A stretch of DNA of 7,319 bases from an uncultured Pseudomonadota bacterium (GTDB lineage: Bacteria; Pseudomonadota; Gammaproteobacteria; Burkholderiales; SCOH01), in assembly GCA_937863215.1 (NCBI GenBank), contig CALMFQ010000153.1, forward strand, positions 1 to 7,319. The letters run 5' to 3'. A model generated the notes under the pieces. The model had not been told where the DNA came from. It did no database searches and saw only the letters and a program-made list of their open reading frames with translations. A program made the translations under genes and the position numbers. Positions 5,701 through 7,319 of the stretch are shown piece after piece; within the stretch, counting starts at the first letter, position 1, and the number at the start of each line of letters is the position of its first letter.

Positions 5701-7080
5701 GGCTTGCAGTTCCTGCTCGCGGTCGCGCAGCGCATGCAGCGAATTGATCTGTGCGGTGACGTCGCTGGCCAGATTGTCGATCGACAGTAAGTTGCCCCGT
5801 GCATCCAGCACCCCCCAGGCACGATGCAGAATCCACTGGAAACCGTCGCCGCCGTGGCTGCGGTACATACGCTCGAAACGTTGTCCGGAACCGAATGCGG
5901 TTTCGATATAGGCCCGGGCCACCTCCTGCCGTTCCGACTCGCAGATCGCCTGCATCCAGCTGTCCGGGCTGGCGGCGAACAGGTCGCCGGACAGACCGAA
6001 CAACCCGGTTACCGAGGGGCTGATGTAACGCAGACGGGTGCGGTCGGCACTTGAGCTCCAGACCGCATCGGGAACCGAACCCAGCAGACCTCCCAGCTTG
6101 GTTTCGGCATCGGCCAGGCGTGCATGGACGGCTGTGGTGGCCAGCAACTGGCGGCGGCGGGAATACAGCTGTGCCAGCACCAACGCACTCACCAGCAGCA
6201 GCGCCACGCCCATCAGCAGCGTCTGGCGATACCAGCCCGCCAGCTGGCGTTCGCGCTCCACTCCCACCAGCACCGCTGCCTCGTATTTGGGCAGATACGC
6301 CAGTGCGTAAAAATGTTCGCCCAGATCGCCGCCAAGTTTGCCGATGTAGCGCCCGGGGCGGGAATAATCGCTGCGCAGCGCCGGCAAATGCAGATTCTGG
6401 CGGTCTATCACCGCCGCCGCGTGTTCGGCCAGCAATACCCGGCCATCCTGGCGTAGCAGGCGGATACTGCCGTCGTCGGTCAGGCCGAATGCCTGATAGA
6501 CCATACGCAATGGCTGATCGGTGGCGTATGCGACCAGCACGCCGCGCAAACGGCTTTCGCTGGAGAGTAGCGGCAGTGAATAGGCGAGCAAGGGAATATC
6601 GACGCCATGGGCAAAGTTCGAGCGTGGCAAATGGCCCAGGTACATGCTGGAACGGCCCGGCTGCAGCTGGGCGCGAAAGAAATCGAGCCCGGCGACCGGA
6701 GTCTGGGGCACGGCTCCGGCGTTCGACCAGGCGAGCACGCGGCCCTCGGTATCGGCAACATAGACCAGCGAGCCGGAAGGATCGGCCAGCCGCGCCTGCA
6801 CCAGCAGATCGTGCATCTGCCGCACATCGGCCCGCGGTGCGTCCAGCATGGGCGCCAGCGTGGCGGCAAGGGTTTGCAGATTGCGTTCGGTAGAGTCGAG
6901 CGCCAGCCGGGTGTGGGCCAGCGCCGCAGAAACCGACGATCCTGCCCGCTGAAACGCGTGTTCCTCGACATCGGTATACGCCAGCCAGGCATGGCCGCCG
7001 GCCATTGTCCACAGCCATAGCAAGGCCAGCAGCGGCAACGCTGCCCGGTAGCGGCGATCGGTCTCGGGTGCGGCGTTCAC
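2731..7080 (-). CDS. Membrane hybrid histidine kinase with six PAS modules (LOV-like and FixL-like) and C-terminal receiver
   Basis: This 1449-residue protein is a predicted inner-membrane sensor kinase. Membrane helix 1 spans about 12-35 and helix 2 about 287-306, enclosing a periplasmic double-Cache-like sensor (36-282). Cytoplasmic PAS modules follow at about 328-443, 457-557, 573-677, 694-804, 815-928 (LOV-like) and 943-1057 (FixL-heme-like). PAS3 and PAS4 both begin GGWE...LWS and look like an internal duplication. The kinase core has phospho-acceptor His1083 in AHDFNNLL (HPK4 style), N-box Asn1198, G1 DNGTGIP (Asp1237), F-box DPFFTTK and G2 GTGLGL (1263-1268). The receiver has Asp1326/Asp1327, phospho-acceptor Asp1371, Thr1399 and Lys1421. 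No Hpt domain is present. Translation starts at GTG 7080, chosen because the next in-frame Met (26) would cut through helix 1; no Shine-Dalgarno is visible. A separate receiver gene ends 39 bases upstream, in the same frame, and is a plausible partner. Family assignment is firm; the sensed signals are inferred. Confidence 0.93.
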   Translation of the reverse strand: MNAAPETDRRYRAALPLLALLWLWTMAGGHAWLAYTDVEEHAFQRAGSSVSAALAHTRLALDSTERNLQTLAATLAPMLDAPRADVRQMHDLLVQARLADPSGSLVYVADTEGRVLAWSNAGAVPQTPVAGLDFFRAQLQPGRSSMYLGHLPRSNFAHGVDIPLLAYSLPLLSSESRLRGVLVAYATDQPLRMVYQAFGLTDDGSIRLLRQDGRVLLAEHAAAVIDRQNLHLPALRSDYSRPGRYIGKLGGDLGEHFYALAYLPKYEAAVLVGVERERQLAGWYRQTLLMGVALLLVSALVLAQLYSRRRQLLATTAVHARLADAETKLGGLLGSVPDAVWSSSADRTRLRYISPSVTGLFGLSGDLFAASPDSWMQAICESERQEVARAYIETAFGSGQRFERMYRSHGGDGFQWILHRAWGVLDARGNLLSIDNLASDVTAQINSLHALRDREQELQALLDGLPLGALFFKDNHCYANPAARELLGSACNEQMRPTDLFALLRLSPTSGDLPLERHGGEPRICTLQRSGQPTLFVRVGWQLVARGNLWLLQDVSESERLARLSGEEEAAAEIGGWELDLRTGQVLWSAQMYRLHEQPQGSFVPDRVSVVQAYTLESQARLAATINEAIRTGQSFSLDLDMYLPSGMQRKVHMVGKVQMHEGRAIRLYGSLQDISVRVRTTLALGRQTQLLNAAEQIANMGGWEWSPGGDDILWSQGAQRVLGIPAGAACGMQAWLARAHPDDREAMALVLRQLTHSRRPIEWEYRTLDATLDWRQIEVKTLPELDEHGQIRLVRGTLHDITEARALNQALMLRKRAIEALSSGVLIADLGQDDAPIIYASPAVCEITGYSADELMRNNCRMLQGNDRAQPEIAVIRSAIERREPVQVTLRNYRKDGTMFWNELALAPVPDEAGQIRYYIGIVTDITARRRNDDMLLEMQQRMRSILDTAADAIVVIDQNGIVQLFSHAAENIFGYRAEEVLGRNISMLMPPSIAAGHDSYIRRFVRTGKARVIGFGRELQGLRKDGTLVPIELAVSDWTSGGELFFTGVIRDVTEHRQLQRQLLQSQKLDALGQLAGGVAHDFNNLLGVVVGNLDILATLLETQPTLLKRVNAALHAAERGASLTKRLLSFARTTPAAAETLPVIDLNQATRDISDLLGRPLDPRIEFELDLATAPLPVRLDSSEFQNALLNLVINARDAMPAGGQLRIATRECPISEAQPDLPVGEYAEISAHDNGTGIPEEAREHIFDPFFTTKPKGKGTGLGLPMVYSYVKRMHGTIRLESSLGAGSTFRLLFPSVTDGIDAAAPEPARHRGNGELILVVDDEVALLDTVADQLKAMGYATLQLSDPQLALRVLRERGDIALLFTDILMPRMSGTELARHARASRPDLPILLYTGFSDRYLDDDLLKQPQVLLLGKPVPRARLTAALQQLLPQGQKQPDLSAPA
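2761..3123 (-). other. C-terminal receiver (REC) domain of the kinase
   Basis: Residues about 1320-1440 begin with the beta1 segment ILVVDDE, whose acidic pair is Asp1326/Asp1327. They continue with LLFTDILMPRMSG (phosphorylatable Asp1371), LLYTG (Thr1399) and LLLGKPVPR (Lys1421). All residues needed for phosphorylation are present. The protein ends about nine residues after the last helix, so no Hpt domain or DNA-binding output follows. The receiver may take phosphate from His1083 as an intramolecular sink or gate, as in other HPK4-type hybrid kinases. Confidence 0.9.
3184..3873 (-). other. HisKA/HATPase_c kinase core
   Basis: Residues about 1070-1299 contain the dimerisation helices, with KLDALGQLAGGVAHDFNNLL around His1083, then the ATP-binding Bergerat fold. 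Its N-box is LLNLVINARDAM (Asn1198), G1 is DNGTGIP, the F-box is FDPFFTTK, and G2 is GKGTGLGLPMVYSYV. The His-Asp-Phe-Asn-Asn sequence after the phospho-acceptor is typical of the HPK4 subfamily. A continuous helix from the preceding FixL-like PAS (ends near 1057) runs into the dimerisation helix, so PAS6 is the direct input. Confidence 0.92.
3910..4254 (-). other. PAS6: FixL-type heme-binding PAS signature
   Basis: Residues about 943-1057 resemble the oxygen-sensing PAS of FixL: RSILDTAADAIVVID, then FSHAAENIFGY, then MLMPP. The helix GHDSYIRRF places His999 where Bradyrhizobium FixL has proximal heme ligand His200 (RHDSYISRY). Arg1005 falls at the Arg206 position (+6) and Arg1019 at the Arg220 position (+20), the residue that contacts bound oxygen. 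Leu1035 and Val1037 match the distal-pocket Leu236 and Ile238. No gaps are needed between His and these residues. Heme binding is therefore predicted from family knowledge; many PAS domains share this motif and not all have been tested. Confidence 0.7.
4297..4638 (-). other. PAS5: LOV-like flavin-binding domain with Gln-to-Val change
   Basis: Residues about 815-928 align without gaps to plant phototropin LOV2. The adduct-forming cysteine is Cys861 in NNCRMLQG (canonical GxNCRFLQ). The FMN contacts fit at exact spacing relative to oat LOV2 (offset 411): Arg862, Gln865, Arg878 in VIRSAI, Asn893 in NYRKDG and Asn903 in FWN. Two departures stand out: the leading Gly of the motif is Arg858, and the beta-sheet glutamine (oat Gln513) is Val924 in YYIGIVTDIT. 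The domain should still be able to bind flavin and form the blue-light cysteinyl adduct; how it would pass the signal on without the glutamine is open. Confidence 0.75.
6235..6975 (-). other. Periplasmic double-Cache-like sensor domain
   Basis: Residues about 36-282 lie between two hydrophobic helices and start with a long helix rich in Ala/Leu/Thr (about 45-80). Two alpha/beta halves follow. The first has LVYVADTEGRVLAWSN and a PLLAYSLPLLSS...GVLVAYAT strand pair; the second has IRLLRQDGRVLLAEH and FYALAYLPKYEAAVLVGVER just before membrane helix 2. This organisation is that of dCache extracellular sensors in kinases and diguanylate cyclases. I see no motif that fixes the ligand. Confidence 0.65.
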
Positions 7081-7093
7081 GATGCGGGTGAAT

Positions 7094-7120
7094 GCAGGCG
7101 GAACAATAACGGCCGCCTGC
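7094..7120 (-). other. Perfect 8-bp inverted repeat between receiver gene and kinase
   Basis: GCAGGCGG (7094-7101) and CCGCCTGC (7113-7120) form an 8-bp GC-rich stem with an 11-base loop. The stem begins at the last base of the receiver gene's TAG stop and ends 13 bases before the kinase GTG. No T-run follows on the minus strand, so it is not a classic intrinsic terminator. It could partly attenuate transcription, protect the 3' end of the upstream message, or limit ribosome access to the kinase start. Confidence 0.55.
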
Positions 7121-7319
7121 TATTCGGTACCCCAGCGGCCAGCGGTGAATTGCTGCTCCAGCGGCACGTTATTGGCAATATTGTCGATCAATGCATACAG
7201 CAGATTGGCACGCACCGGCTTCAGCAGATAACCGTCCACGCCACGCTCGAAGGCGGAACGGATATCGTCTTCGGCATGCGAGCCGGTCAGCATGACGATT
7301 TTCTGCGTGCTGGAGCGTG
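7120..7319 (-). CDS. Response regulator receiver domain, 3' part only (continues past window edge)
   Basis: The last 65 residues of a CheY-like receiver are visible; the 5' part lies beyond the window. KIVMLTGSHAEDD holds the beta4 strand with the conserved Thr of the switch pair. AFERGVDGYLLKPVRANLL holds the beta5 strand with the invariant Lys-Pro and the start of alpha5. A 15-residue tail (ending RWGTE) follows alpha5 before TAG, so this receiver sits at the very C-terminus. The protein is either a single-domain response regulator or one with an N-terminal output or kinase part upstream. It ends 39 bases before the hybrid kinase, on the same strand and in the same frame, so it is a likely phosphotransfer partner. 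The phospho-acceptor Asp is outside the window and cannot be checked. Confidence 0.85.
   Translation of the reverse strand, partial: RSSTQKIVMLTGSHAEDDIRSAFERGVDGYLLKPVRANLLYALIDNIANNVPLEQQFTAGRWGTE

Noticed and set aside
4669..6097. Heme or flavin sites in PAS1-PAS4
   Set aside because: None shows an NCRFLQ-type cysteine motif or a FixL-type His/Arg pattern, so no cofactor can be claimed.
4793..7018. Minus-strand open frame of 741 codons in another frame inside the kinase
   Set aside because: It is composed mostly of Arg, Gly, Ala and Pro with no recognisable domain, and is wholly contained in the well-supported kinase.
1..7319. CRISPR arrays, insertion sequences, tRNA or rRNA genes
   Set aside because: No regular repeats, transposase, terminal inverted repeats or RNA-gene signatures were seen; the window is almost fully occupied by ordinary genes.

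Overview
The window is a compact, GC-rich proteobacterial segment with all genes on the minus strand. Reading in the direction of transcription, from high to low coordinates, they are: the 3' end of a response-regulator receiver domain (7319-7120), a 1449-residue multi-PAS hybrid histidine kinase (7080-2731), an HscC-type specialised Hsp70 (2652-943), and a degenerate J-domain protein (946-44). The protein style fits a betaproteobacterium, possibly of the Neisseriales/Chromobacteriaceae type. That placement is an impression from composition and family resemblance, not a measured result.

Region by region: 7120-7319 encodes the last 65 residues of a CheY-like receiver, ending in TAG. A 39-base gap with a perfect 8-bp inverted repeat separates it from the GTG start of the kinase. 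The kinase has two membrane helices around a roughly 245-residue periplasmic sensor, six PAS-type modules, an HPK4-like HisKA/HATPase core, and a C-terminal receiver. PAS5 carries nearly the full flavin-binding LOV signature, including the photoactive cysteine, but has valine where the signalling glutamine normally sits. PAS6 carries the FixL-type heme signature: proximal histidine plus both key arginines at exact spacing. The kinase therefore looks like a candidate integrator of a periplasmic ligand, blue light and oxygen/redox.

Between the kinase and hscC lie 78 bases. A near-perfect extended -10 element (TGATATAAT) there uses the kinase stop codon as its TG, so hscC and the J-protein gene probably have their own promoter as well as possible read-through from the kinase. 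hscC and the J-protein gene overlap by ATGA and are almost certainly translationally coupled. They form an Hsp70/co-chaperone pair like HscC with its J-partners in Escherichia coli, but the J-domain here has RPE in place of the essential HPD.

The most interesting point is the combination: a predicted light/oxygen/ligand two-component system directly upstream of a dedicated, non-housekeeping Hsp70 machine. Physical linkage is seen; a regulatory link is inference.
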